Shown here piece by piece: positions 45,901 through 59,517 of a stretch of DNA of 64,000 bases (the stretch's first letter is position 1; every line of letters starts with the position of its first letter). The notes beneath the pieces were generated by a model that was given only the letters and a program-made list of their open reading frames with translations, was not told where the DNA came from and ran no database searches. This stretch comes from Sipunculus nudus (lineage: Eukaryota; Annelida; Sipuncula; Golfingiida; Sipunculidae), in NCBI GenBank assembly GCA_026874595.1, contig CM049306.1, forward strand, positions 12,297,019 through 12,361,018, in the 5' to 3' direction. The position numbers and the translations under genes are program-made.

Positions 45901-46649
45901 TGGGCAATACTCCAACATTCTGGGTTAGGGCCTATAGTTTGCATATTATGTTGATTATATCATTCCCGTCAAAGAGGCCTCGCAAATACGGCGAGATTCC
46001 TGTTATTTGGAATTGCAACTATTTCATCACAGTCTTTCATAACAGACTTGCGATAAAAAACTGCCTCAGCATATTTCTCGCAACACCAAATCTGATCCTT
46101 GATTAGTCTCGGCTTGTCTCAGGTTAAATGTAATATCGGGAGTCCGAGTACGTCCACATGATAAGGAAGAGGAGAGAAAGAGACAAACAGACAGACTGAC
46201 AGACAGAGTATAATATCGAAATGGTTATGAATTCTAAAGAACAGTGTATAATAATGTCAATTGAACATTTATTTCTGTACAGCTAGACAATTACATAGTT
46301 CAAATAATAACACGTTCCTCGCCCTGTGACTGTTATTCTGCCTGTTGACGCTCATCTGTTTAACGGCAGACAGCTGCCAGAAATTCTTCCAGTAAGGTAT
46401 TTCTGTAAAAATTGAATATATTCCTTAACAGTTTTCAAATGTTTAAACAATTAACACAAACTATGTGAACACAAAAAACGTTGAAAAGAGCACTGAAATT
46501 ATTTTTTATATTTTTTTTATTCTTTTTACAATTTACGTGAAATAATTGTTATTATATAACTTTGTTTTTCCGAGAGCCTTTATAGTCATCTGATGCCTTT
46601 GATTGTTCGATTATTAATTTACTGTATATCATGTATTATATCTACTCTT
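42970..46649. other. Unassigned AT-rich non-coding region
   Basis: About 3.7 kb with no supported gene, RNA or element. A short AGACAGAC-like run lies near 46170-46206. Confidence 0.5.
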
Positions 46650-46745
46650 TTATTGTACTAATGTCCTATGTCAATTACATCGTATGTTTTAAATGGTAGC
46701 TGGACCCCATTGAAATAAATTCGAATTAAATAAAATTTAATAAAC
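46650..46745 (+). mobile_element. Possible 3' tail of a non-LTR retrotransposon
   Basis: GGTAGCTGGACCCCATTGAA followed by AATAAAT and TTAAATAAAATTTAATAAAC resembles the short AT-rich tails of LINE-type elements. There is no coding sequence upstream, so this is weak. Confidence 0.2.
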
Positions 46746-46820
46746 GGTCTTAACTTTACGACCAAAATGTAGCTGGGTTACCATCTACAGTTATATGCTA
46801 CAACTAAAGGACTGTGAACT

Positions 46821-49800
46821 AGAGATCATATACACGTTCAAGAAAGATCAAGAAAGTAGTTTAAAATAGAGATCATATACACGTGCAAGAAAGATCAAGA
46901 AAGTAGTTTAAAATAGAGATCATATACACGTGCAAGAAAGATCAAGAAAGTAGTTTAAAATAGAGTTCATATAAGCGTGCAAGAAAGATAAAAAAGTAGT
47001 TTAAGATAGAGATCATATACACGTTCAAGAACGATCAAGAAAGGAGTTTAAAATAGAGATCATATACACGTGCAAGAAAGATCAAGAAAGTAGTTTAAAA
47101 TAGAGATCATATACACGTGCAAGAAAGATCAGGAAAGTAGTTTGAAATAGAGATCATATACACGTGCAAGAAAGATCAAGAAAGTAGTTTAAAATAGAGA
47201 TCTATACACATGCAAGAAAGATCAAGAAAGTAGTTTAAAATAGAGATCATATACACGTGCAAGAAAGACCAAGAAAGGAGTATGAAATAGAGACCATAAA
47301 CGCGTGCAAGAAAGATCAAGAAAGCAGTTTAAAATAGATATCATATACACGTGCAAAATAGATCAAGAAAGAAGTTTAAAATAGAGATCATATACACGTT
47401 CAAGAAAGATCAAGAAAGTAGTTTAAAATAGAGATCATATACACGTTCAAGAGAGATCAAGAAAGTAGTTTAAAAAGGGAGATCATATACGCGTGCAAGA
47501 AAGATAAAGAAAGGAGATTAAAATAGAGATCATATACAAGTTCAAGAAAGATCAAGAAAGAAGTTTAAAATAGAGATCATATATACGTTCAAGAAAGATC
47601 AAGAAAAAAGTTTAAAATAGAGATCATATACAGGTGCAAGAAAGATCAAGATAGTAGTTTAAAATAGAGATCATATACTCGTGGAAGAAAGCCAAGAAAG
47701 GAGTATGAAATAGAGACCATATACGCGTGCAAGAAAGATCAAGAAAGGAGTTTAAAATAGAATTCATATAAGCGTGCAAGAAAGATCAAGAAAGTAGTTT
47801 AAAATAGAGATCATATACGCGTGGAAGAAAGACTAAGAAAGGAGTATGAAATAGAGACCATATACGCGTGCAAGAAAGATCAAGAAAGGAGTTTAAAATA
47901 GAGATCATATACACGTTCAAGAAAGATCAAGAAAGGAGTTTAAAATAGAGATCATATACACGTGCAAGAAAGATCAAGAAAGTAGTTTAAAATAGAGATC
48001 ATATACACGTGCAAGAAAGATCAGGAAAGTAGTTTAAGTAGAGATCATATACACGTGCAAGAAAGATCAAGAAAGTAGTTTAAAATAGAGATCTATACAC
48101 ATGCAAGAAAGATCAAGAAAGTAGTTTAAAATAGAGATCATATACACGTGCAAGAAAGATCAAGAAAGTTGTTTAAAATAGAGTTCATATAAGCGTGCAA
48201 GAAAGATCAAGAAAGTAGTTTAAAATAGAGATCATATCCGCGTGCAAGAAAGACCAAGAAAGGAGTATGAAATAGAGACCATAAACGCGTGCAAGAAAGA
48301 TCAAGAAAGCAGTTTAAAATAGATATCATATACACGTGCAAGAAAGATCAAGAAAGTAGTTTAAAATAGAGATCATATACACGTTCAAGAAAGATCAAGA
48401 AAGTAGTTTAAAAAGGGAGATCATATACGCGTGCAAGAAAGATAAAGAAAGGAGATTAAAATAGAGATCATATACACGTTCAAGAAAGATCAAGAAAGAA
48501 GTTTAAAATAGAGATCATATATACGTTCAAGAAAGATCAAGAAAAAAGTTTAAAATAGAGATCATATACAGGTGCAAGAAAGATCAAGAAAGTAGTTTAA
48601 AATAGAGATCATATACTCGTGGAAGAAAGCCAAGAAAGGAGTATGAAATAGAGACCATATACGCGTGCAAGAAAGATCAAGAAAGGAGTTTGAAATAGAG
48701 ATCATATACGCGTGCAAGAAAGATCAAGAAAGTAGTTTAAAATAGAATTCATATAAGCGTGCAAGAAAGATCAAGAAAGTAGTTTAAAATAGAGATCATA
48801 TACTCGTGGAAGAAAGACTAAGAAAGGAGTATGAAATAGAGACCATATACGCGTGCAAGAAAGATCAAGAAAGGAGTTTAAAATAGAGATCATATATGCG
48901 TTCAAGAAAGATCAAGAAAAAAGTTTAAAATAGAGATCATATACAGGTGCAAGAAAGATCAAGAAAGTAGTTTAAAATACAGATCATATACTCGTGGAAG
49001 AAAGCCAAGAAAGGAGTATGAAATAGAGACCATATACGCGTGCAAGAAAGATCAAGAAAGGAGTTTGAAATAGAGATCATATACACGTTCAAGAAAGATC
49101 AAGAAAGTGGTTTAAAATAGAGATCATATACACGTTCAAGAAAGATCAAGAAAGTAGTTTAAAATAGAGATCATATACATGTTCAAAAAAGATCAAGAAA
49201 GGAGTATGAAATAGAGACCATATACGCGTGCAAGAAAGATCAAGAAAGTAGTTTAAAATAGAGATCATATAAACGTGGAAGAAAGACTAAGAAAGGAGTA
49301 TGAAACAGAGACCATATACGCGTGCAAGAAAGATCAAGAAAGTAGTTTAAAATAGAGACCATATACGCGTGCAAGAAAGATCAAGAAAGGAGTTTAAAAT
49401 AGAGATCATATACGCGTGCAATAAAAGATCAAGTAAGGGGTTTAAAATAGAGATCATATACGCGTGCAAGAAAGATCAAGAAGGTAGTTTAAATTAGAGA
49501 TCATATACGCGTGCAAGAAAGATCAAGTAAGGGGTTTAAAATAGAGATCATATACACGTGCAAGAAAGATCAAGAAAGTAGTTTAAAATAGAAATCATAT
49601 ACACGTGCAAAAAAGATCAAGAAAGTAGTTTAAAACAGAGTTCATATAAGCGTGCAAGAAAGATCAAGAAAGTAGATTAAAATAGAGATCATATACACGT
49701 GCAAGAAAGATCAAGAAAGGAGTATGAAAAAGAGACCATATACACGTGCAAGAAAGATGAAGAACGGGTTTAAAATAGAGATCATATACGCGTACAAGAA

Positions 49801-52800
49801 AGATCAAGAAAGAAGTATGAAATAGAGATCATATATACGTGCAAGAAAGATCAAGAAAGTAGTTTAAAATAGAGATCATATACGCGTGCAAGAAAGATCA
49901 AGAAAGTAGTTTAAAATAGAGATCATATACGCGTGCAAGAAAGATCAAGTAAGGGGTTTAAAATAGATATCATATACACGTGAAAGAAAGATCAAGAAAG
50001 TAGTTTAAAATAGAGATCATACACGAGCAAAAAAGATCAAGAAAGTAGTTTAAAACAGAGCTCATATAAGCGTGCAAGAAAGATCAAGAAAGTAGATTAA
50101 AAAAGAGATCATACACACGTGAAAGAAAGATCAAGAAAGTAGTTTAAAATAGAGATCATATATACGTGCAAGAAAAATCAAGAAAGTAGTTTAAAATAGA
50201 AATCATATACGCGTGCAAGAAAGATCAAGAAAGTAGTTTAAAATAGAGATCATATACGCGTGCAAGAAAGATCAAGTAAGGGGTTTAAAATAGAGATCAT
50301 ACACACGTGAAAGAAAGATCAAGAAAGTAGTTTAAAATAGAGATCATATACACGTGCAAAAAAGATCAAGAAAGTAGTTTAAAACAGAGTTCATATAAGC
50401 GTGCAAGAAAGATCAAGAAAGTAGATTAAAATAGAGATCATATACACGTGCAAGAAAGATCAAGAAAGGAGTATGAAAAAGAAACCATATACACGTGCAA
50501 GAAAGATGAAGAACGGGTTTAAAATAGAGATCATATACGCGTACAAGAAAGATCAAGAAAGAAGTATGAAATAGAGATCATATATACGTGCAAGAAAGAT
50601 AAAAAAAGTAGGTAAAATAGAGATCATATACGCGTGCAAGAAAGATCAAGAAAGTAGTTTAAAATAGAGATCATATACGCGTGCAAGAAAGATCAAGTAA
50701 GGGGTTTAAAATAGAGATCATATACACGTGCAAAAAAGATCAAGAAAGTAGTTTAAAACAGAGTTCATATAAGCGTGCAAGAAAGATCAAGAAAGTAGAT
50801 TAAAATAGAGATCATACACAGGTGCAAGAAAGATCAAGATAGTAGTTTAAAATAGAGATCATATACACGTGCAAGAAAGATCAAGAAAGTAGTTTAAAAT
50901 AGAGTTCATATAAGCGAGCAAGTAAGATCAAGAAAGTAGCTTAAAATAGAGATCATATACTCGTGGAAGAAAGGCCAAGAAAGGAGTATGAAATAGAGAC
51001 CATATACACGTGCAAGAAAGATCAAGAAAGGAGTTTAAAATAGAGATCATATACGCGTGCAAGAAAGATCAAGAAAGGAGTTTAAAATAGAGATCATATA
51101 CACGTTCAATAAAGGTCAAGAAAGTAGTTTGAAATAGAGATCATATACACGTTCAAGAAAAATCAAGAAAGTAGTTTAAAATAGAGATCATATACACGTT
51201 CAAGAAAGATCAAGAAAGTAGTTTAAAATAGAGATCATATACACGTTCAAGAAAGATCAAGAAAGTAGTTTAAAATAGAAATCATATACACGTTCAAGAA
51301 AGATCAAGAAAGGAGTTTAAAATAGAGATCATATCGGCGTGCAAAAAAGACTAAGAAATGAGTATGAAATAGAGACTATATACGCGTGCAAGAAAGATCA
51401 AGAAAGGTGTTTAAAATAGAGATCATGTACACGTGCAAGAAAGATCAAGAATGAGTTTAAAATAGAGATCATATCCGCGTGCAAAAAAAGACTAAGAAAG
51501 GAGTATGAAATAGAGACTATATATGCGTGCAAGAAAGATCAAGAAAGTAGTTTAAAATAGAGTTCATATAAGCAAGCAAGAAAGATCAAGAAAGTAGCTT
51601 AAAATAGAGATCATATACTCGTGGAAGAAAGGCCAAGAAAGGAGTATGAAATAGAGACCATATACACGTGCAAGAAAGATCAAGAAAGGAGTTTAAAATA
51701 GAGATCATATACGCGTGCAAGAAAGATCAAGAAAGGAGATTAAAAAAGAGATCATATACACGTGCAAGAAAGATCAAGAAAGGAGTATGAAAAAGAGACC
51801 ATATACACGTGCAAGAAAGATGAAGAACGGGTTTAAAATAGAGATCATATACGCGTTCAAGAAAGATCAAGAAAATAGTTTAAAATAGAGATCATATACA
51901 CGTGAAAGAAAGATCAAGAAAGTAGTTTAAAATAGAGATCATATACGCGTGCAAGAAAGATCAAGAAAGTAGTTTAAAATAGAGATCATATACGCGTGCA
52001 AGAAAGATCAAGTAAGGGGTTTAAAATAGAGATCATATACACGTGAAAGAAAGATCAAGAAAGTAGTTTAAAATAGAGATCATATACACGTGCAAAAAAG
52101 ATCAAGAAAGTAGCTTAAAACAGAGTTCATATAAGCGTGCAAGAAAGATCAAGAAAGTAGATTAAAAAAGAGATCATACACACGTGAAAGAAAGATCAAG
52201 AAAGTAGTTTAAAATAGAGATCATATACATGTGCAAAAAAGATCAAGAAAGTAGTTTACATCAGAGTTCATATAAGCGTGCAAGAAAGATCAAGAAAGTA
52301 GATTAAATTAGAGATCATACACACGTGCAAGAAAGATCAAGATAGTAGTTTAAAATAGAGATCATATACAGGTGCAAGAAAGATCAAGAAAGTAGTTTAA
52401 AATAGAGTTCATATAAGCGAGCAAGTAAGATCAAGAAAGTAGCTTAAAATAGAGATCATATACTCGTGGAAGAAAGGCCAAGAAAGGAGTATGAAATAGA
52501 GACCATATACACGTGCAAGAAAGATCAAGAAAGGAGTTTAAAATAGAGATCATATACGCGTCCAAGAAAGATCAAGAAAGGAGTTTAAAATAGAGATCAT
52601 ATACACGTTCAAGAAAGGTCATGAAAGTAGTTTGAAATAGAGATCATATACACGTTCAAGAAAAATCAAGAAAGTAGTTTAAAATAGAGATCATATACAC
52701 GTTCAAGAAAGATCAAGAAAGTAGTTTAAAATAGAGATCATATACACGTTCAAGAAAGATCAAGAAAGTAGTTTAAAATAGAGATCATGTACACGTGCAA

Positions 52801-55800
52801 GAAAGATCAAGAATGAGTTTAAAATAGAGATCATATCCGCGTGCAAAAAAGACTAAGAAAGGAGTATGAAATAGAGACTATATACGCGTGCAAGAAAGAT
52901 CAAGAAAGTAGTTGAAAATAGAGTTCATACAAGCGTGGAAGAAAGATCAAGTAAGGGGTTTAAAATAGAGATCATATACACGTGCAAGAAAGATCAAGAA
53001 AGTAGTTTAAAATAGAGATTATATACACGTGCAAAAAAGATCAAGAAAGTAGTTTAAAACAGAGTTCATATAAGCGTGCAAGAAAGATCAAGAAAGTTGA
53101 TTAAAATAGAGATCATATACACGTGCAAGAAAGATCAAGAAAGGAGTATGAAAAAGAGACCATATAAACGTGCAAGAAAGATGAAGAACGGGTTTAAGAT
53201 AGAGATCATATACGCGTACAAGAAAGATCAAGAAAGAAGTATGAAATAGAGATCATATATACGTGCAAGAAAGATAAAAAAGTAGGTAAAATAGAGATCA
53301 TATACGCGTGCAAAAAAAGATCAAGAAAGTAGTTTAAAATAGAGATCATATACGCGTGCAAGAAAGATCAAGTAAGAGGTTTAAAATAGAGATCATATAC
53401 ACGTTCAAGAAAGATCAAGAAAGTAGTTTAAAATAGAGATCATATACACGTGCAAAAAAGATCAAGAAAGTAGTTTAAAACAGAGTTCATATAAGCGTGC
53501 AAGAAAGATCAAGAAAGTAGATTAAAAAAGAGATAATGCACACGTGAAAGAAAGATCAAGAAAGTAGTTTAAAATAGAGATCATATACATGTGCAAAAAA
53601 GATCAAGAAAGTAGTATAAAATAGAGTTCATATAAGCGAGCAAGAAAGATCAAGAAAGTAGATTAAAATAGAGATCATACACACGTTCAAGAAAGATCAA
53701 GAAAGTAGTTTAAAATAGAAATCATATACACGTTCAAGAAAGATCAAGAAAGGAGTTTAAAATAGAGATCATATCGGCGTGCAAAAAAGACTAAGAAATG
53801 AGTATGAAATAGAGACTATATACGCGTGCAAGAAAGATCAAGAAAGGTGTTTAAAATAGAGATCATGTACACGTGCAAGAAAGATCAAGAATGAGTTTAA
53901 AATAGAGATCATATCCGCGTGCAAAAAAAGACTAAGAAAGGAGTATGAAATAGAGACTATATATGCGTGCAAGAAAGATCAAGAAAGTAGTTTAAAATAG
54001 AGTTCATATAAGCAAGCAAGAAAGATCAAGAAAGTAGCTTAAAATAGAGATCATATACTCGTGGAAGAAAGGCCAAGAAAGGAGTATGAAATAGAGACCA
54101 TATACACGTGCAAGAAAGATCAAGAAAGGAGTTTAAAATAGAGATCATATACGCGTGCAAGAAAGATCAAGAAAGGAGATTAAAAAAGAGATCATATACA
54201 CGTGCAAGAAAGATCAAGAAAGGAGTATGAAAAAGAGACCATATACACGTGCAAGAAAGATGAAGAACGGGTTTAAAATAGAGATCATATACGCGTTCAA
54301 GAAAGATCAAGAAAATAGTTTAAAATAGAGATCATATACACGTGAAAGAAAGATCAAGAAAGTAGTTTAAAATAGAGATCATATACGCGTGCAAGAAAGA
54401 TCAAGAAAGTAGTTTAAAATAGAGATCATATACGCGTGCAAGAAAGATCAAGTAAGGGGTTTAAAATAGAGATCATATACACGTGAAAGAAAGATCAAGA
54501 AAGTAGTTTAAAATAGAGATCATATACACGTGCAAAAAAGATCAAGAAAGTAGCTTAAAACAGAGTTCATATAAGCGTGCAAGAAAGATCAAGAAAGTAG
54601 ATTAAAAAAGAGATCATACACACGTGAAAGAAAGATCAAGAAAGTAGTTTAAAATAGAGATCATATACATGTGCAAAAAAGATCAAGAAAGTAGTTTACA
54701 TCAGAGTTCATATAAGCGTGCAAGAAAGATCAAGAAAGTAGATTAAATTAGAGATCATACACACGTGCAAGAAAGATCAAGATAGTAGTTTAAAATAGAG
54801 ATCATATACAGGTGCAAGAAAGAGCAAGAAAGTAGTTTAAAATAGAGTTCATATAAGCGAGCAAGTAAGATCAAGAAAGTAGCTTAAAATAGAGATCATA
54901 TACTCGTGGAAGAAAGGCCAAGAAAGGAGTATGAAATAGAGACCATATACACGTGCAAGAAAGATCAAGAAAGGAGTTTAAAATAGAGATCATATACGCG
55001 TGCAAGAAAGATCAAGAAAGGAGTTTAAAATAGAGATCATATACACGTTCAAGAAAGGTCATGAAAGTAGTTTGAAATAGAGATCATATACACGTTCAAG
55101 AAAAATCAAGAAAGTAGTTTAAAATAGAGATCATATACACGTTCAAGAAAGATCAAGAAAGTAGTTTAAAATAGAGATCATATACACGTTCAAGAAAGAT
55201 CAAGAAAGTAGTTTAAAATAGAGATCATGTACACGTGCAAGAAAGATCAAGAATGAGTTTAAAATAGAGATCATATCCGCGTGCAAAAAAGACTAAGAAA
55301 GGAGTATGAAATAGAGACTATATACGCGTGCAAGAAAGATCAAGAAAGTAGTTGAAAATAGAGTTCATACAAGCGTGGAAGAAAGATCAAGTAAGGGGTT
55401 TAAAATAGAGATCATATACACGTGCAAGAAAGATCAAGAAAGTAGTTTAAAATAGAGATTATATACACGTGCAAAAAAGATCAAGAAAGTAGTTTAAAAC
55501 AGAGTTCATATAAGCGTGCAAGAAAGATCAAGAAAGTTGATTAAAATAGAGATCATATACACGTGCAAGAAAGATCAAGAAAGGAGTATGAAAAAGAGAC
55601 CATATAAACGTGCAAGAAAGATGAAGAACGGGTTTAAGATAGAGATCATATACGCGTACAAGAAAGATCAAGAAAGAAGTATGAAATAGAGATCATATAT
55701 ACGTGCAAGAAAGATAAAAAAGTAGGTAAAATAGAGATCATATACGCGTGCAAAAAAAGATCAAGAAAGTAGTTTAAAATAGAGATCATATACGCGTGCA

Positions 55801-58706
55801 AGAAAGATCAAGTAAGGGGTTTAAAATAGAGATCATATACACGTTCAAGAAAGATCAAGAAAGTAGTTTAAAATAGAGATCATATACACGTGCAAAAAAG
55901 ATCAAGAAAGTAGTTTAAAACAGAGTTCATATAAGCGTGCAAGAAAGATCAAGAAAGTAGATTAAAAAAGAGATAATGCACACGTGAAAGAAAGATCAAG
56001 AAAGTAGTTTAAAATAGAGATCATATACATGTGCAAAAAAGATCAAGAAAGTAGTTTAAAATAGAGTTCATATAAGCGAGCAAGAAAGATCAAGAAAGTA
56101 GATTAAAATAGAGATCATACATACGTGCAAGAAAGATCAAGAAAGTAGTTTAAAATAGAGATCATATACACGTGCAAGAAAGATCAAGAAAGTAGTTTAA
56201 AATAAAGACCATATACACGTGCAAGAAAGATCAAGAAAGTAGTTTAAAAAAGAGTTCATATAAGCGAGCAAGAAAGATCAAGAAAGTAGCTTAAAATAGA
56301 GATCATATACTCGTGGAAGAAAGGCCAAGAAAGGAGTATGAAATAGAGACCATATACACGTGCAAGAAAGATCAAGAAAGGAGTTTAAAATAGAGATCAT
56401 ATACGCGTGAAAGAAAGATCAAGAAAGTAGTTTAAAATAGAGACCATATACACGTGCAAGAAAGATAAAGAAAGTAGTTTAAAATAGAGTTCATATAAGC
56501 GAGCAAGAAAGATCAAGAAAGTAGGTTAAAATAGAGATCATATACTCGTGGAAGAAAGGCCAAGAAAGGAGTTTGAAATAGAGACCATATACACGTGCAA
56601 GAAAGATCAAGAAAGGAGTTTAAAATAGAGATCATATACGCGTGCAAGAAAGATCAAGAAAGGAGTTTAAAATAGAGATCATATACACGTTCAAGAAAGA
56701 TCAAGAAAGGAGTTTAAAATAGAGATCATATACACGTTCAAGAAAGACCAAGAAAGGAGTATGCAATAGAGACCATATACGCGTGCAAGAAAGATCAAGA
56801 AAGTAGTTAAAAATAGAGTTCATATAAGCGTGCAAGAAAGATGAAGAAACGGGTTTAAAATAGAGATCATATAAGCGTACAAGAAAGATCAAGAAAGGAG
56901 TATGAAATAGTGATCATATATACGTGCAAGAAAGATCAAGGAAGTAGATTAAAATAGAGATCATATACACGTGCAAGAAAGATCAAGAAAGTACTTGAAA
57001 ATAGAGATCTTATACACGTGCCAGGAAGATCAAGAAAGTAGTTTAAAATAGAGATCAAGAAAGATCAAGAAAGGAGTTTAAAATAGAGATCATATACGCG
57101 TGCAAAAAAGATCAATAAAGGAGTTTAAAATAGAGATCATATACACGTGCAAGAAAGATCAAGAAAGTAGTTTAAAATAGAGTTCATATAAGCGTGCAAG
57201 AAAGATCAAGAAAGTAGATTAAAATAGAGATCATATACACCTGCCAGGAAGATCAAGAAAGTAGTTTAAAATAGAGATAAAGAAAGATCAAGAAAGGAGT
57301 TTAATTTGGGATCATATACGCGTGCAAGAAAGATCAAGAAAGTAGTTTAAAATAGAGATCATATACGCGTGCAAGAAAAATCAAGAATGGAGTTTAAAAT
57401 AGAGATCATATAAGCGTGCAAGAAAGATCAAGAAAGTAGTTTAAAATAGAGATCATATACGCGTGCAAGAAAGATCAAGAAAGGAGTTTAAAATAGAGAT
57501 CATATACACGTTCAAGAAAGATCAAGAAAGGAGTTTAAAATAGAGATCATATACACGTTCAAGAAAGACCAAGAAAGGAGTATTCAATAGAGACCATATA
57601 CGCGTGCAAGAAAGATCAAGAAAGTAGTTAAAAATAGAGTTCATATAAGCGTGCAAGAAAGATGAAGAAACGGGTTTAAAATAGAGATCATATAAGCGTA
57701 CAAGAAAGATCAAGAAAGGAGTATGAAATAGTGATCATATATACGTGCAAGAAAGATCAAGGAAGTAGATTAAAATAGAGATCATATACACGTGCAAGAA
57801 AGATCAAGAAAGTACTTGAAAATAGAGATCTTATACACGTGCCAGGAAGATCAAGAAAGTAGTTTAAAATAGAGATCAAGAAAGATCAAGAAAGAAGTTT
57901 AAAATAGAGATCATATACGCGTGCAAGAAAGATCAATAAAGGAGTTTAAAATAGAGATCATATACACGTGCAAGAAAGATCAAGAAAGTAGTTTAAAATA
58001 GAGTTCATATAAGCGTGCAAGAAAGATCAAGAAAGTAGATTAAAATAGAGATCATATACACCTGCCAGGAATCAAGAAAGTAGTTTAAAATAGAGATAAA
58101 GAAAGATCAAGAAAGGAGTTTAATTTGGGATCATATACGCGTGCAAGAAAGATCAAGAAAGTAGTTTAAAATAGAGATCATATACGCGTGCAAGAAAAAT
58201 CAAGAATGGAGTTTAAAATAGAGATCATATAAGCGTGCAAGAAAGATCAAGAAAGTAGTTTAAAATAGAAATCATATACACGTGCAAGAAAGATCAAGAA
58301 AGTAGTTTAAAATAGAAATCATATACACGTGCAAGAAAGATCAAGAAGGTAGTTTAAAATAAAGATCATATACTCGTGGAAGAAAAATCTGGAAAAGAGT
58401 TTAAAATAGAGATCTAATACGCGTGCAAGAAAGATAAAAAAGGAGTATGAAGTAGGGACCATATACACGTGCAAGAAAGATCAAGAAAGTAGTTTAAAAT
58501 AGAGATCTAATACGCGTGCAAGAAAGATCAAGAAAGGGGTTTAAAATGGAGATCATATACACGTGCAAGATAGATCAAGAAAGTAGATTAAAATAGAGAT
58601 CATATACACGTGCAAGAAAGTTCAAGAGGGAGTTTAAATAGAAATCATATACTCGTACAAGAAAGATACAAAAAGTGGTATGAAGTAGGGACCATATACA
58701 CGTGCA
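46821..58706 (+). repeat. 47-bp satellite array, about 250 units
   Basis: Unit: AGAGATCATATACACGTG, then CAAGAAAGATCAAGAAAG, then TAGTTTAAAAT. Successive unit starts at 46821 and 46868 are 47 bases apart. Frequent variants are ACGCGTG, ACACGTTC or AAGCGTG at the central CG, GGAGTATGAAAT for TAGTTTAAAAT, and GTTCATAT for GATCATAT. The array includes a 2440-bp tandem duplication (51241-56120) and smaller ones of 938, 749 and about 820 bp. No gene: both strands carry stops in each unit and the period is not divisible by 3. Confidence 0.97.
51241..56120 (+). repeat. 2440-bp tandem duplication inside satellite 2
   Basis: 51241-53680 and 53681-56120 are near-identical. Marker units shift by exactly 2440: the unit starting AATAGAGATCATATCGGCG at 51321 and 53761, AATAGAGTTCATATAAGCG at 52401 and 54841, and a shortened AAAAAAGTAGGTAAAATAG unit before 53300 and 55740. 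About 52 units form each half. Confidence 0.9.
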
Positions 58707-59176
58707 TGAAAGGTCATACAATTATGAATATGACAGGACCATTTGATAATGCTGGGGCATTCAGGTTATTCTTGGTATTTATTTTGGCACATTTGATAAA
58801 AAATAGCAGGGGGAACTCCAAAGTCAACACCCTCAAAAGTATTTACTCAAACCCTGTTGAATGCTTGTTTGCAGAAACTGTTACTGTGACTATGTGAGAA
58901 CCACAATCTTTTTGTTTTGTACAACAAACGAGAAAGAGGAAGATTGGATCTTGTGTTACAGGTCAGTCAGGTCATTCAGGTTAACCAAGGTAAAAAATAT
59001 AAGATAAATTAGCAGCCACAAAATGTTTCTTACCGCAGCACTACACTAGTACAGTAAGTAAATGTAAGTATCTCACTAAAGTGCTACTGTAACATTAGCA
59101 CCGTAAGAAAAGATTCGGGGGGAGAGGATAGAAGGGTATCAAAGCTGAGACAAATGTTTTATAAACTGCTATAAAT

Positions 59177-59178
<2 letters not shown>
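58707..59178. other. Right flank of satellite 2
   Basis: Unassigned sequence. A 95-codon frame at 58610-58897 starts within the satellite and has no recognised domain. AGTGCTACTGTAACAT occurs here (near 59080) and again just after the repeat terminus (near 59521). Confidence 0.45.

Positions 59179-59216
<38 letters not shown>
59179..59216. repeat. (TA)n microsatellite
   Basis: Pure TA run at the start of a dispersed repeat copy. Confidence 0.97.
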
Positions 59217-59220
<4 letters not shown>

Positions 59221-59517
59221 CATGTATAAATTTTGTTTGTGAGGAAAATTTCAAATATATTACAATTAAGAATAAGATTTAAAAAATAAACTTTTATGTT
59301 TCCAGTATATGTTAATTCTAAACCAGATATATAATATTTCATAGTAAACGTAGAAATGGTAACAAAGTCTACAATTCTAATTATTAATATTTTTCATTAC
59401 CAATATATAATTATTATTCTCTGAATATCTGGAGGGGGATGATTACATTGATCCCCCCTTGGTGAGATGTGAAGGGGATACATCCCCCCCCCCCCATCCC
59501 CCGTATTGACGCCCCTG
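59217..59517. repeat. Dispersed repeat, copy 3 (terminus TTGACGCCCCTG)
   Basis: Longest copy. (TA)n is followed by ATTTCAAATATATTACAAT (59248-59266), an AT-rich middle, a G-rich then C-rich pair of blocks, and TTGACGCCCCTG. The part order is shared with 35226-35334. Confidence 0.6.

Noticed and set aside
56701-57713. Two almost identical 63-codon minus-strand ORFs in satellite 2 (56701-56892 and 57522-57713)
   Set aside because: Their identity comes from the roughly 820-bp block duplication of the satellite, not from gene conservation.
165-58706. CRISPR array or bacterial repeat interpretation of the tandem repeats
   Set aside because: The repeats are contiguous without unique spacers, and the neighbours are eukaryotic transposons.
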